Shown: positions 1 to 13,300 of the stretch, in pieces | How positions within the stretch are numbered: the first letter of the stretch is position 1 | Layout of the letters: every line of letters starts with the position of its first letter | Origin: Chaunax sp. Z400 | Lineage: Eukaryota; Chordata; Actinopteri; Lophiiformes; Chaunacidae | Direction of reading: 5' to 3' | DNA length: 64,000 nucleotides | NCBI GenBank assembly: GCA_037577475.1 | Contig: CM075204.1 | Span: forward strand, 10,198,855 to 10,262,854 | Notes under the pieces: model-generated | What the model saw: the letters and a program-made list of their open reading frames with translations, nothing else | What the model was told of the DNA's origin: nothing | Database searches by the model: none | Translations under genes and position numbers: made by a program

Positions 1-22
1 CCACACACACACACACACACAC
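1..22. repeat. CA microsatellite at window edge
   Basis: Uninterrupted CA dinucleotides run from the window start to about base 22, so the true length is unknown. Confidence 0.9.
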
Positions 23-654
23 TTCCTGGTTATCAGCTGCTCATTTTTGACAGTTTTTATGTGTTCTCTGACTCAGTTGTCGCTCTGTGTTTTGCATGTA
101 ATTCAAGCTGTGCAGCAAGGCTCTTTAGCCTGGCCGCGGGGCTGTTTGAGTCATCATGTCGGCTTTGACAGGCCCGATGGTAATGGAGGTATAGACTGTG
201 TGTGTGTGTTGATGGGAAGGAGAGGGTGTGTATGGGACTCTTGTCCTGTGTCTGTGTGTAGATGTGGTGTTATGCGGAGAGGAGGTTTGTGCGTGTTGAC
301 TGCATGTCGCAGGGTGTACATGCGCTCCTCCTCTGTCCACTCGTGTCCTCTGCCCTCCTTGTCTTTGTGACTAGCTGTCAGGATTAAGTGCGTTCCCATG
401 GCTGCAGCAAGCCTATCGCCCCTGGAGACGACACCTTAGAGAGGGGGAATCTTCAACAGTCCCAAGTCAGGTGGAGGGTAAATAAGAGACTCTCATGGGG
501 CCCCTCACAGTGAGGACCAAGTGCACTTTAAAACAAGGGGTCAGAAAGAAGCCTGAAACCATATACAGTTCTCCTGGCCATGGATACACAATAAGCCAGA
601 CAGATTTGTTCGGTATTGCATTCACATGAAAAAAAAAAAGATTACCCTGTTTGT

Positions 655-912
655 TTGTTATTAAATTAACGACATCGTTATCGCATTAATTCAGAAAAAC
701 AAACCAGAATTTAATTTTTTCATGAAAACCTTTCCCAGAATTTTGAGATAATTATATCGTTAATTCAGGGGGGAAAAACAAAAGTTTTTGCTCTGTTTTC
801 CCAAAGTAATGATAGAAATATCTCATAAATGCAGAAAAATAGAGCAGAATTTTTTTCATGAAAACTTATCTCAGAATTCGGAGATAATTATCTCATTAAG
901 TCAGAAAAACAC
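655..912 (+). repeat. AT-rich MITE-like repeat, two tandem units
   Basis: Two roughly 100 bp units (about 668-766 and 808-910) share the order: ATTCAGAAAAACA, CAGAATTT, TTTCATGAAAAC, CAGAATT, GAGATAATTAT, TTAA(T/G)TCAG. The same family occurs inverted at 52195-52318. The A/T-rich symmetric ends suggest a non-autonomous DNA element; I cannot assign a superfamily. Confidence 0.6.
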
Positions 913-1002
913 GGCAGTTTTTTTCCCCTCAAGTGAATGCTATATGCTTCCACAGATTTGTGTGGAATCATTTTGAGAATATTACTCCAATGATAACAGC
1001 TA

Positions 1003-1310
1003 TATTTAAATGGACTGTACTTATATAGCGCCTCTCTAGTCTGACTGACCACTCAAAGCGCTTTGCAACACAAGCCAGCATTCACCCATTCACACTTACA
1101 TTCATACAGTGGTGGCATTCGTACCATGCAAGGCACCACCTGCTCATTAGGAGCAGTAACCATTCACGCAAACACTCACACACCAATGGAACAGCCATTG
1201 GGAACAATGTGGGGTTCAGTATCTTGCCCACACTTCGACATGTAGACTGCAGGGGCTGGGAGTCGAACCACCGACCCCCATATCGGTCCATTATGTCGTG
1301 CTGTCTGGTT
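1003..1310 (-). mobile_element. tRNA-derived SINE relic, minus strand
   Basis: Read on the minus strand it has a pol III B box (GGTTCGACTCC, complement of 1259-1269). At the other end (1003-1035) is the tail GGCGCTATATAAGTACAGTC, typical of teleost SINEs that borrow a LINE 3' end. It lies inside a celsr1 intron, antisense to the gene. SINE is the best reading; the exact family is not named. Confidence 0.65.
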
Positions 1311-2181
1311 ACCTTTCCATTTCTCATGTGTTTTGCCCCTTGTCTTTATATTTCCCAAACTGGTGCACTATTCCTTTAAAGGACTTTCTTCTTCACTTTT
1401 TTTTTTCCAACTTAATTTCATCTAATCTGGCCACAGCTGAGATTTATGGAGCATGAACTAAAATCCTTTGTGCTATTGAGAAGGATAAGATGGGGAAAGA
1501 AGCAGAAATTAGGACATGAAGTAAAAACTTTTTCTCTTAATCAGATTTTCAGAGAAATGTGTTCCTTTTAATGCTTCAACTTTTGTTCTCTCCAGTGAAT
1601 TTGCGCATTGCAGAGGAGGATGATGGTTGTTATTTCCTATTCGTCTGACCCCTCTATTCTTCTTTGCTGTCCCACTGTTGAGCTTCTTTGAGCATTTTGG
1701 CTGTTTTTGTTCGGGGCTTCCCTGTTGTTCTGCTACTGGCTGCATGGTGCCAACATTTTTTTTAATGGCTGAAGACTTTGCTGCTTTCTCTTCAAAACCA
1801 GATTTTTTTTTTCTCTCTCTCTGGGCTATTTTTTGATAACACAGAATTCTAATCTTGCAGTCATACATTTTCCTCAGTGAAACGTTTTACCAAAGGTTGC
1901 GGTCATGTCAGAGTTACAGAACTTACTACTGCCTACTTTTCTGGTTTGAATTATGCTACCTCAGCCAATCATAGGCCTCAACAAGAGTTTACTCGTTCAC
2001 ACCTTAGCCACTCTTTAAGGTGTGGGTGGGTCAGTTTTACACAAGTAGGCACCTGTAGGTACAGTACAGAGGGAAAAGTGATTGGCTGCCAGTAACAGGG
2101 ATTATAGGTTATTGACACAAACAGTGACACATGCAAAGTCATAGTTTCAGATTGAGTACAGTTTGTATCAAGTAACATTAA

Positions 2182-2501
2182 AGCTGCAGCGATTAGATCA
2201 GCAATTGATTAATTAGTAAACTAATTTTCTAATTTTGATAATGGATAAATCATTTAAGCCTTTTTCTTTTTGTAAAATTCTCCTTCTCCATCTTCTCAAA
2301 TATATTTACTGTTTTTTCTTGATTTTATTAAGTTGAATGTCTTTTGTTTTGGGACTGTTAATGAGATGAAATAAAGGATTTGGGGATATGAAGTGTATTT
2401 TTTTTCTGTCTCCTCGTGGTTTTTTTTGACAAAACAGTTCATTTATTCATCAAAAAAAGAACAATCATTGGATTCATAAATGAAAATAAATAGTTGCAGC
2501 T
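2182..2501. mobile_element. MITE of the teleost 'GCTGCAACTA' family
   Basis: Starts AGCTGCAGCGATTA and ends AATAGTTGCAGCT, giving short inverted ends around an AT-rich body with dispersed ATTAAT motifs. This matches, from memory, a very common teleost hAT-like MITE. Degenerate relatives occur at 20581-20735, 58495-58789 and 58941-59168. Confidence 0.6.
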
Positions 2502-4222
2502 CTGCCCAACATATAAAAAATGAATTATTTTACTTTACGGCATCTGGAATTGTACTTTATCTCTTAATAGTATACAGTTGTGAGTGATAAATCCAGTTGC
2601 GTCAGAGGTGTACTGCTGTTCAGCTGACCTCCCTGTTGGTCTTTATGGAAAGTGTTAACGTGTTGTTGTTTTTTTGTGGGATCAGTGGAAACAGCCTGTT
2701 GAGGGGAGTGGCAGCGACAACCTCCCCATGGGATGGAAAATATGCCCGGACCAGAGAACACCTAAGCCAAAATAGAAGACACTGCACCCCTCTGTTGCTT
2801 ATTTCGTACCCGTCTGCCAGTTTGGCTTTTGTCTCTCTCTTTCAGTCTCTTATTTCTGGCCATTCCACCTCCCTATTTTAGTCCGTCACTCTCTCTTTTT
2901 TCTATTTCCTTTTTTTCCTTTCCCTTTGTTTGCTTGGTCTCCGCCCCACCAGTATCTCATTACTCTAATCCTATTTATGAAGGAGATGCACATTGTATCT
3001 GCTTGTCTTTTTCTTTACCATCTCTTCCGCTTCTTTGATCAAACTTTCTCTCGGATGCATGTGAAAGGAAGGCAGTAAACAACATTTTTTTTAAATGACC
3101 CATTTAAACTATTTCTTCATGAATCTCATTTCAGAAAAAGACATTCGTCATTTAATTTTGTCTCACTGAATTGTGTAGATACACAGTGGCGGTTTGAAAG
3201 TCTCTTTTGCTATCGCTCAAACTGCCGAGCTCCATAACAGCCTGGGCACCGTATATAAACACTGACCTATGATCAGATCTGGGATCTGTAGTCCCTTTGT
3301 TGTGTTGTAGTTATCAGATTTACCATCTCCAGGGAGAGATAGCAGAAAGAAGTAACTCATCACTGTGGTCTATTATCAGTCACTTTACTTTAAACATGTT
3401 TGTTATATTAAATCTATTAGTTTGAATAATATAAGTTTATTCTTGCACTTCTTTTTTTTATCACAGTGAGGAAAATAGGTGGAATTTAATTGGTGGAATT
3501 TTTTTTGCCTCCTGTTCTAAGACCACTATTGTTTAGAAAATGCTCCTCTGAACCCAGTCTAAGGTTAGACATTACAAAAACTAAAGCGATTTGGTGGCCT
3601 GATTCTCTAAGCTGAGCCACATTTTCTCAGATCAACATTTATCAGCCACAGGCCTTGAAGGAAGAATTAGCCTACTTTGGAATCATTAGGTGTGAGCGAA
3701 TGCACAATGGGCTTTTTGTCATCTTAAGCCAAGGACTGGCTTGTGTGTTTCTGCTAGTTGTCTAAAGTCAGCTAGCCATTGTTTGTGTAGCGCTGATCTC
3801 CGATGATCGAGCGCCGAAGCTGCTGTCCCGGCCAAGTTTCTCACGTTGAATAAAAATACTGTATTGTACTTACAGGCCAACAGTATTCATTACGTCCACT
3901 GTGGACTTTCATATTTTCAACTGTCTTATCTGTTTTGTTTGTTTGTGTATTGTTGGTTTTCCTTTTTAGAGACTGTGAAGCACTTTGGTCAGCTCTGTGT
4001 TATATTTTAAATGAATTATTTTTTATTATTATTGTTTATTGACTTATTTTAAATTGACTTGACCTGACTAAGCTAACTATTCCAATCATTTAGCTAGTAT
4101 TTCAATGTATCAATGGGTTTTGGCTTAGACAATCTTTGCATACTAGAAGACCGCTTTTTACTCTAGAATATGTAAATCTGATAGATAACTGGATGCAATC
4201 TCTGTCTTCTTTTATTTTTCAG

Positions 4223-4380
4223 CCAAACATCGGGCGTCTGGGCATCCCTCACGGACCCTCTGGAGAAAAGGTGGCTGTTGTTGCCGTGGATGACTGTGAC
4301 ATCTCCATGGCGATTCGCTTCGGAAAGCAGATCGGCAACTACTCCTGCGCCGCCCAAGGCACCCAGACGGGACAGAAGAA
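4223..4380 (+). CDS. celsr1: celsr1 exon W1: laminin G 1, middle part
   Basis: Reads PNIGRLGIPHGPSGEKVAVV and continues through DDCD and NYSCAAQG, close to the CELSR1 laminin G 1 domain. The acceptor follows TTTATTTTTCAG and the donor is GTAAGC at 4381. 158 bp; it begins in phase 0 and leaves two bases (AA). Confidence 0.93.
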
Positions 4381-7300
4381 GTAAGCTGGTGGTCTCTTTC
4401 ACTCATCTCTTCGTTCTTCTTCCTCTCTTTAGGCTTTTACACTCATTATCTCCAGCTCATTCCAAGCACGCTCCTGGTCCGTCTAGTCAGATTTAACAGT
4501 TAAATATGTTTATGCCTTAGGGGCTACATCAGGTTACTATCATTACAACTGATTACACCACTCTCATTCTACCATCTTATCCTCCTTTTGTCTTAATCTC
4601 TTTGTTTATCCCTGTGATCTTTCTGCTGTCAGACGTCGCATTAGATGGTCAAAAACTAATCTCAACGCAGACTTAGTCTGACTTACCCTGTTTACCCGCA
4701 CTAATTAATTCATGTTTTTTTACTGGGAGCATGCTGAGACACAGTTAGCATGCAGAGGGTGGGACAGTGAGAGAGAGAGAGAGAGAAAGCCTCACAGGGA
4801 AATTAATGAGGTTAAATTCCTTCATGAACTTGTTGCACAGGTAACAGAAGTTTACCAAAGTTCCAATAACATGATGGCAAGATTTTAAAAGTTAGGCTTT
4901 AAAAGTACTTTAAGTTTTTTAAGGGCAGAGTTTAGAGGGAACGTGAACCTGAAAAATACTACAGAAGCAGGAAATCAGTTACACTTAAAGAGCAAAACAT
5001 ATTTCCTAATCATGTTTCGTTTGTTCTAATTTTAGTACATTCAGGTTGACTCATCACCTCTATTAACTGTCTCTAACAATGTGGTTTCATGCTGTTTGCA
5101 AGGCTCTGCAACTCCTCAAACAAGTCTGCACATCAACACTCTGCACACGCCACACTCTATGCACAAATGATCATGACATTTTTCTCTCTCATATTTGGAA
5201 ACTGAACAAAACCTGGATCGACTTCTCCTGCCAACGATTTTGCATCGTGTTTTATGTCTGCAAACTTCTTTTTCAACTTGATAATTCATTGCTTGATTTG
5301 AAAGTTTTTGTGGTTTTTGCTTAAATGTTTGTCTGTACAAAAATAATGCAAATGATTTCCCTGTTGCAAAATAGTTGTGTTTGGAATCGAAATGCTTCAC
5401 CTTAAACTCACAAACAAATGTGAGCAGTAGTCATCCACTCACCAGATTAAATTATTGATTATCATAAATAAAGAAATCTTGATGGCCGAGTTTGAAACAA
5501 CACATCCAATTCCCATTTGATTTTCCCCATTGAATTCCTCACTCACTCTTTGATTAAGCTCCACATGCTTCCAGTGTCTGTTCAGTTTGTACACAGCTTA
5601 TACATTCACTGATTTAGTGGGGGGGGGGGGGGGGTTTGTGCAGCAGTGCATTATAATAAATCTCATAAAGCCCTTTGTTGTTTGATGTTGAGTGTTTTAG
5701 AAGCTTGGCGTGTCGGCAGCTTCCTACATGACCTAGTATGTGGAACCTGACTCGGTCATGGTAACAATTAGCCTTGTGACGGCTTAAAACCTTGAACACA
5801 ATAACCTTATTTCAGAAATGTCGATCATGCTACAGGCTGGCGCTTTACCTCAGCTGCCCTTTGTGATGTAAACTCAGGCCATTGACAGAGTGTCACTGAT
5901 TTATTTGTTACAGTTTTACAATAAAAAAGGAATTGAATAAAATGACTTTATTCATTCTAGAGCTAAATCAGTGTCTTACTCAAATTTGGTGCTTTATATT
6001 GACACACATTCATTTATAAGGAAGTAGTTTTTGCAGTGACCCATCTTTTGCCCATCCGGGTCTGCAGGTCACTGGACTTGACAGGGCCGCTGTTGCTAGG
6101 CGGAGTTCCCAACCTACCTGAGGACTTTCCCGTCAGGAACAGAGACTTTGTGGGCTGCATGAGAAACCTCAGCATTGACAACAAACCCATCGACATGGCC
6201 AGCTACATCGCAAACAACGGCACCACAGCAGGTTAGACATTCCACATGGCAAAAACCACAGCCATGCTCACCAGGATTATCAAGGGCCCAAAGATGGTGA
6301 TTCAGAATGCTAATAAAGATAGCATCTGACTCATTTTTTATTTCTCTGTGCTTCTGTAGCTCTTAAACTGTTGCATACATTGTACAAATCGATATTAATG
6401 GCTTTTTTCTGTTTTTGATGTCCAGGTTGTCCAGCAAAGACAAACTTTTGCGCGGCTGATGTGTGTCAGAACGGAGGATTGTGTGTCAGCAAGTGGAACA
6501 CGTACAGCTGCGAATGCCCAACAGGTTACGGAGGCAAGAATTGTGAACAAGGTATGAAACGTTTCCGTGTCTTTTAAGTATTTGTTTTTGGGGGGGTTTT
6601 TTGAAGAGGAAATTTGTAGGACCGTCCCATTCAACTAGCAGCCCATGGGCCATATCCAGCCCCGAAATGATCCACCATACAGGAATAAATGATATGACAA
6701 AATATGTAAACTACATAACAATGTGTATATTCATGTGTCACACACATAGTCATACATCTGATATACATAAATATACATAGATATACATATGCTTAATCAT
6801 TTATCCAGAACTAATGCACATGTGATGTTCTTTCATTGTGACGTGTTATGCTTTATGTGTATGTTATTGGTTAATGTTCTGTTCCTTTATAGCATCTACA
6901 TCTTTTCTTTCATTCTTTTTCTGCACTTTCCAATGTGCCTATTTTTATTTCAAAAGTCAAACAAACACATTGCATTTTTCTTCCTTTTTTTTTCCTACAT
7001 TTGTGTTTGTTCAAAAAGAATTCTTCACCAAAAGAAACATAAATAGGCTGCTGAAGATGTCTGGCCCATCTACATTTTCTGGTTGAATAGCCCTGTCCTA
7101 GGACTGAAAAAGGAATTACTGTACGTCTACTGATAGAGACAAGTTGTGTATGCATTCATATACGGGTGTGTCTCCGGCTGGATGTACTTGTATCTACGTG
7201 CTCCTGTGTGAGCTTCTGTCCCTACACATGTGTGTTTACCTCCAGTAATTGTATCGGTATGTGTCTCGAGGACTTCCAGGCAGTATCGTGTAGTTGAGGT

Positions 7301-10300
7301 TAAATGGGATGAGGAACACCTCCCCTGACTAAGTCTGACTCATCAATCCTCTGCTTACTGACATATATAAACATGCCCTCAGGTTTGCGGATTAAGGAAA
7401 AGATCAAACTGTAACTCGCTTGTAATCGCCCGGAATCAAAGAATGAAATTAAAAATGCACAAACTGGCCCCATCGCTACAGCTCATGTTACTCCAATGCA
7501 GACCTATACGCTGCACATATAGATAGGTAGATCAGGGGCTGCACGTTTGCCAGTTTTCTCTCGATAGTAAAGGAATAATAAAAGCATCACAGCTTCCCAA
7601 CGGTATTGATATTACACCCCATAACCCTCTTCATGCTCTTCGAAGTAAGGAGAGAACTTTGATTTCCTCCTTCAGGCAGAGTCTCCAAACAAAGCGCGGA
7701 GGTGTGACGATACCTCTTCTTCCCCGCTCGTCTATGAGGTAGCCGCCAAGCCAGTGCCAGGCCCCAGTATCCAGTAACTTAACTGGGCTGGGATCACAGC
7801 AAGCTTGGAGGAGGCTTTGTCTGCTCTGTTGCTTGTTGACACATTTGGTTTGAGGCCTCACACACCTAGCTGCCACATAAGAGACAGGAGATTTGTCATC
7901 ATTTGTTTTACCTTGCCAAAATGATGCAGACTTGCCTGTGATGAAAATGATATGATTTATTATGTTATTTCAAGCAGATTACTGCTTGAAATAACATATG
8001 TACTCTATATAATGCTAATTGTTCTGTACTTGCCATGATTTAAAATCTTAGATCGGGAAACATGACATAAATGGTCTTGTTTTAAAAGTTATTTATTCAT
8101 TTGTTTTAATCTGGCTGACTTATTTCTAGACTGTGCTTTGTTTAATAATTACAGGTTGTGTATGTGTGTATTCGTGAAGGATTCTGGTGACATATGTGCC
8201 CCAGGGACCAGAGAACATACTGTTTATGCTGTAGCTTATATGGAACACTTCCTGTATGCCATGTTGAAAGGTGGACTAACTCTGGATGGATGATGGATGT
8301 CCTTACATGAGATGTATCATGTCAGTGGATTCTCTAAAAATCTCGAGACATTGCATGTTTATTTGCGTTGGTATCGTAACATTAAGTAGGAATTATATCA
8401 CATGAAATGAAAACTGGGATTGAAGAATATCACATTTCTGCACGGTATGAGACACAGATGTTATTTGTTGCCTCTCTGTTATACCTCTTGTTTTACTTCA
8501 CCTCTTTAGACGTGGTCACTGGTATTACACTAACGTCTGAATATGAATACAGCAAAGATGTTTTTCTTAAAATACCATGCATAGAACATTTAAAGACATT
8601 TAATGCCAAACACTAATCGTGTTTTACTCCAGCCTGATTCTTACTTGTCTCTGCTGTCTTGTCCCTGTCCAGTGATGCCATCTCCTCAATTCTTTGACGG
8701 CCAGGCTCTGGTCTCCTGGAGCGATCCAGACATCCCTGTCGCTATTCCCTGGTACATGGGCCTCATGTTCCGCACCAGGCAGCCTGCTGGCACCCTAATG
8801 CAGGCAAATGCCGGGCCCTCCTCCACCATCAACCTCATGGTGAGATACAATATAAAGAACATTGCCAACAAAAATGCTATCATCATCAGCGTACTGTATA
8901 TTAGCATATTTAGATCATTTCCAGGCAGAAAGAACTGTAGTTTCCAGAAATGAAGCTGCTGTCTTGTCATTATATTTCTCTATCACCGCCACCATCCAGC
9001 TGAGTGAGCAAAAGGTCCGTATGGAGGTGTTATTGAGACAACAGCTGGTGGCGTCGCTGGGCTTTCCCCAGGTACGGGTCAATGACGGGGAGTGGCACCA
9101 CCTGCTAGTAGAACTGCGAAGCATCAAAGATGGGAAGGACATCAAATACATGGCTTCTGTCTCCTTGGACTACGACATGTACCAGGTACAGGGAGATTAC
9201 CAATAGACAAGGATGCACATGGGTCGAATTCGCAAGAACTGTTCAATTTTCAATTCTTTGTTTCTAAGCAGAAATCCGTGGTGATTGGTCATGACCTCCC
9301 AGGATTGAAACTGCAATCACTTCATGTTGGAGGTTTGCCAGGAACAGACAATCATGTCAGCAACGGATTTGTGGGATGCATACAGGTAAGTGTGTGTGCG
9401 CTTTTAAATTTCTTGAAACTTCTTTTTTTTTTCTCTCTCCTTTGACCGATTCTTCTTCATCAGGGTGTGCGTATGGGTGAGACCTCCACCAATGTGGCCA
9501 ATATAAACATGGCTCGGGGTCTGAAGATCCGAGTGGAAGACGGCTGTGACCTGGCTGATCCCTGCGACTCAAACATCTGCCCAGAGAACAGCCACTGCAG
9601 TGATGACTGGAGCACACACACCTGTGTCTGTGACCCAGGTATTATCCACTTGCACAAACTCAAACACTCAGACGACCCTCATAAACTCCTCTATATCACT
9701 CTGAGATCTGAGTATCACTCCTCCTGTTAATTTTCTTCTTTGTCCTGCAGGCTATTTTGGTAAGGAGTGTGTCGATGCTTGCCAGCTCAACCCTTGTGAG
9801 CATGTTTCCACCTGCGTTCGCAAACCAAGCTCCTCCCATGGCTACACCTGTGAATGCGGACAGAACTACTACGGCCAGTACTGTGAAAACAAGTAAGGTC
9901 TTTTACTTTGTAGGTGAATATTTGAATGTTTGCAGAATTTTAGTGGTCCTCAGCATCAGTTTAAAAAAAATTATCTTAAGTTTACTCAATGTGTGCTTGT
10001 GTTGCACTGTTCTCTTGTCTTCTCACAGCATCTTATCTCTCTTTAAAAGTCAGAGACTTCATTTTGGAAATTGTTTTTTCATTTGTCTGTCATTTATCCT
10101 TTACCTTATAGAGAATGAGATGACTGTACTTTATTTTGCCAGTTTTATTAGTCAGTATTCTGAGCTCTGAGTGTAAGGGAGATATAGGAAACACCATACC
10201 ATCAAAAAGCAATAATTATGGAAGTGGACTGTCAGCATTGTCAAAGAGCCCACATGAATTAGCCATCTTTGACTGAGAGCCAGTCATTTCCCCTGACCCC

Positions 10301-13300
10301 TGACCCCTATGACACGCATCACTTCCTGTCTTAAGCAGGATTTGGGATTCCCCCTCCACGCCTGACTAATCCTCCATAGGTGTTGAGTCACTGCTGCCCT
10401 CATACCACCGTTCCTCCCCTATCAGATCATATCGCTCAGTCAGAGATCACATCTCTTGACAGAGAAGGAAAGTCTGTGTGTGTTTGCATGGATGAGTCAC
10501 TGACTTTGAAGTGTAGAGGAAGTTTATTGTAGATTCTGGGAGAGATAGTCAACTATCAGATTTGGAATATTTTGTTCAAGCTAGTAAAATGACTAAACTT
10601 GATAAACCATCACTAGACTGAACACTGTCTTCGTCTTCTGACTTCTTAAAGTAGCTAATACATTTGTAAACATAAAAATGAAACACCATGTAATTATAGA
10701 ACTATGATGTAATACCAGTTGAAAGACAGAAAAAACAAGATAAAATAAACCTGGCATTGTTAAATATATTTGCATAATTTGAAGACTTTTGTGTGTAAAA
10801 TCAGCTATATATATATATATATAATTAGATTATATTTCAATTAAATGGTGATTGTATGTTTGCTGAGAATACAACATTATCAAATCATTACCTTTTCATT
10901 TCATATTTTCACACCCAGCACTTACAGAGCGACATTAACATTAATTTGATGAATGTAAATCCAGTATTCACGCTCACTTTTAGCTCTGTTTTGGTCTCCA
11001 CCGGCTCCTGCAGGAAATATCAGACTCTTTAGCTGCTTAATGCTCCACTCTAGTCACTAGCTGTCTCTGTCTGCTGTCTGTTGCAGAGCAGGCAGTATAC
11101 AGTGGGTTTTACAGCTTTTTAGCTCAACAACTGCTTGTTGTGGCAGAAGAAGAAGCTATGAGAACAGTGACAATGAACTAAAACAGGAAAGTTGGTCACT
11201 GTGCTACACAATAATCTGTAACTCACTGTAAAACTCCTAGGTGAGGGGAGCTGCAGATTCAGGTGATGATTTTCTGTAGATCCATAGGCTTGCTCCTTTC
11301 ACGTTCTTATTTGACATATCATTCTCATGACAAATATGACTTATAGCCTTTTTAATCAACCTGTCATCTTTGACAGAGTGGAGAAGCCGTGTCCTCAAGG
11401 GTGGTGGGGCAGCCCCATGTGTGGACCTTGTAACTGTGATACTAACAAGGGATTTCATAAAGACTGCAACAAGACCTCTGGAGAGTGTCGCTGCAAGGTA
11501 AAAACACACAGAACTTGACATCTCCCAGATTTATAGGAAATGAAAGAATGTTTCACCAGATTGTTTTTGTTTACGGATGTTTAGGACACGCGAGTACCTC
11601 AAGAAACATTTGGCTAAAGCTAAAACACTTACGTCTTCCGTGCAGAATGTGAAATGAGGCAATGTAGAATGACAACATCCTCAATTTATTATGGAAAGAT
11701 TGCATTCATAAGAAGTCAAACAAATTGTGACTCTAAGCTTCTGTTGTTACAGCTTAAAGTGGTTTGGCACGACCACTAACTTGGTGGCTAATGTTAGCAA
11801 ACATTAGATACACACTTAAGTGACATTACTTATTTCTTAGGATTTAGTGTCCTCCTGTAATTGTTGCTTGAATAGAAAATATTCAGTAAAAATGACGGGA
11901 TGGCCTTACTTATGCACTTATAGCACCTCCAAATAGTTTTATTCCCTTATTATTATATCTAATGTCTTCTCGTCTAACTGCAGGATAACCACTATCGGCC
12001 AGAAGGTGAGGACACTTGCTACCCCTGCGAGTGTTTTTCTATCGGCTCTGAGTCACGAACATGTGACCCCATCACTGGGCAGTGCCCCTGTAAAGGAGGA
12101 GTCATCGGTCGTCAGTGTAACCGCTGTGACAACCCCTTTGCTGAGGTTACTCCCTCCGGATGTGAGGGTATGTGAATTCATATATTTTTTACTTACATGT
12201 ATTTAAAATCTGTTCTTTCCTGATTTCCCTCATCCTTTTTGGACTGGAATTTCAAGGCAAGAAATGAAAATTTAAAAATCCTGATCAGAAAATGGAGTTA
12301 TTAAAATCATAAACAAAAGGTAAAGACTGAATAAAAAAATGCAAATAACTTATGCAAATGTATCAATATCAGTAATATAGCAATCTCATTTTTAATTGGA
12401 TTGAATATACTATTTATATAAATAATATATAAACAAATAAGAACTTGAAAGAATAAAACATAAGTCCATAGCTTTTCCAAAATACTGTCAAAGCTCGTGG
12501 ATAATAAACTATAATAAACATTAAAAAAAATTGGTTTCAGAAACAAAAACAGATTTCAGAAGTTGGGTGTATTATTCCTTTAGATGTTGAGGTTCACTTA
12601 AGTGGGCCCTGATGAGCTGATGAAGTGTCAAAAGGAGACAAATGGTGTCGCTCACATCTGCTGGTGCTGCAGTTGATCTAACTGCATGTCTTTGTCGTCG
12701 CCCAGTGAAGCAGAAGAGGCAAGTCTGACTAGTGGGCTAACTTGGCAGTTGGACTGAACACACACAATACAGTAGAAATGAATAGAAGACAAAACCCCAC
12801 AGTCCCCTAACAGAACCAATGTCAATCTGTCTTGTCTATGACCCTACAGGAAGTGCTTCAGTATCTCAGAACGTGTTCAGACTTTGATTGGATTTGTGGA
12901 GATGTGGTTCTTTTTTTGGGGGGGGGGGGGGAGATGCCCCAATTATTGCTTTGTTCATTTTTGAGACGTTTTTCAAACCTAAAGGGTAAAAAAAAAAAAA
13001 AAAAAGATCTGATGCAGGGAAGAAGTGAGAGTGGGAGTAAAGATGAAGAAGCAGAGAAGCGAGACGTTTCTTTGGTCATGTGCCGCGTGTCACTGAGATG
13101 TGACCATCCATGACAGGCCTCATACCAATCTGTCAGCTCTGCACCAAACACGGCACAGCCAAGAGTTGTTTGACTTGTGTTTTAGTAAAAATGATCCTTA
13201 ATGAAAGGAGAGGTAAGATCTAAAAATAGGAAGGTGAAAATAGTAGGGAAGACTGAAACGTGTAAATAATGAGCTTGTTTAATCAAAACTAAAGGTTTTA

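Larger units (their letters stand above)
1..4222 (+). other. celsr1 intron (partial), no exon seen
   Basis: No supportable exon. The upstream half of laminin G 1 must lie before the window. The stretch begins with a CA microsatellite and contains a MITE-like repeat family near 650-910, a tRNA-derived SINE at 1003-1310 and a second MITE at 2182-2501. Open frames here are short and lack domain signatures. Confidence 0.7.

Noticed and set aside
47..399. Overlapping open frames on both strands at the window start
   Set aside because: Composed of TG/CA-rich sequence, no domain pattern, overlapping frames on opposite strands; intronic.
1259..1269. Pol III B box suggesting a tRNA gene on the minus strand
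   Set aside because: No matching cloverleaf or A box at the right distance, and the surrounding 300 bp is a recognisable teleost SINE.
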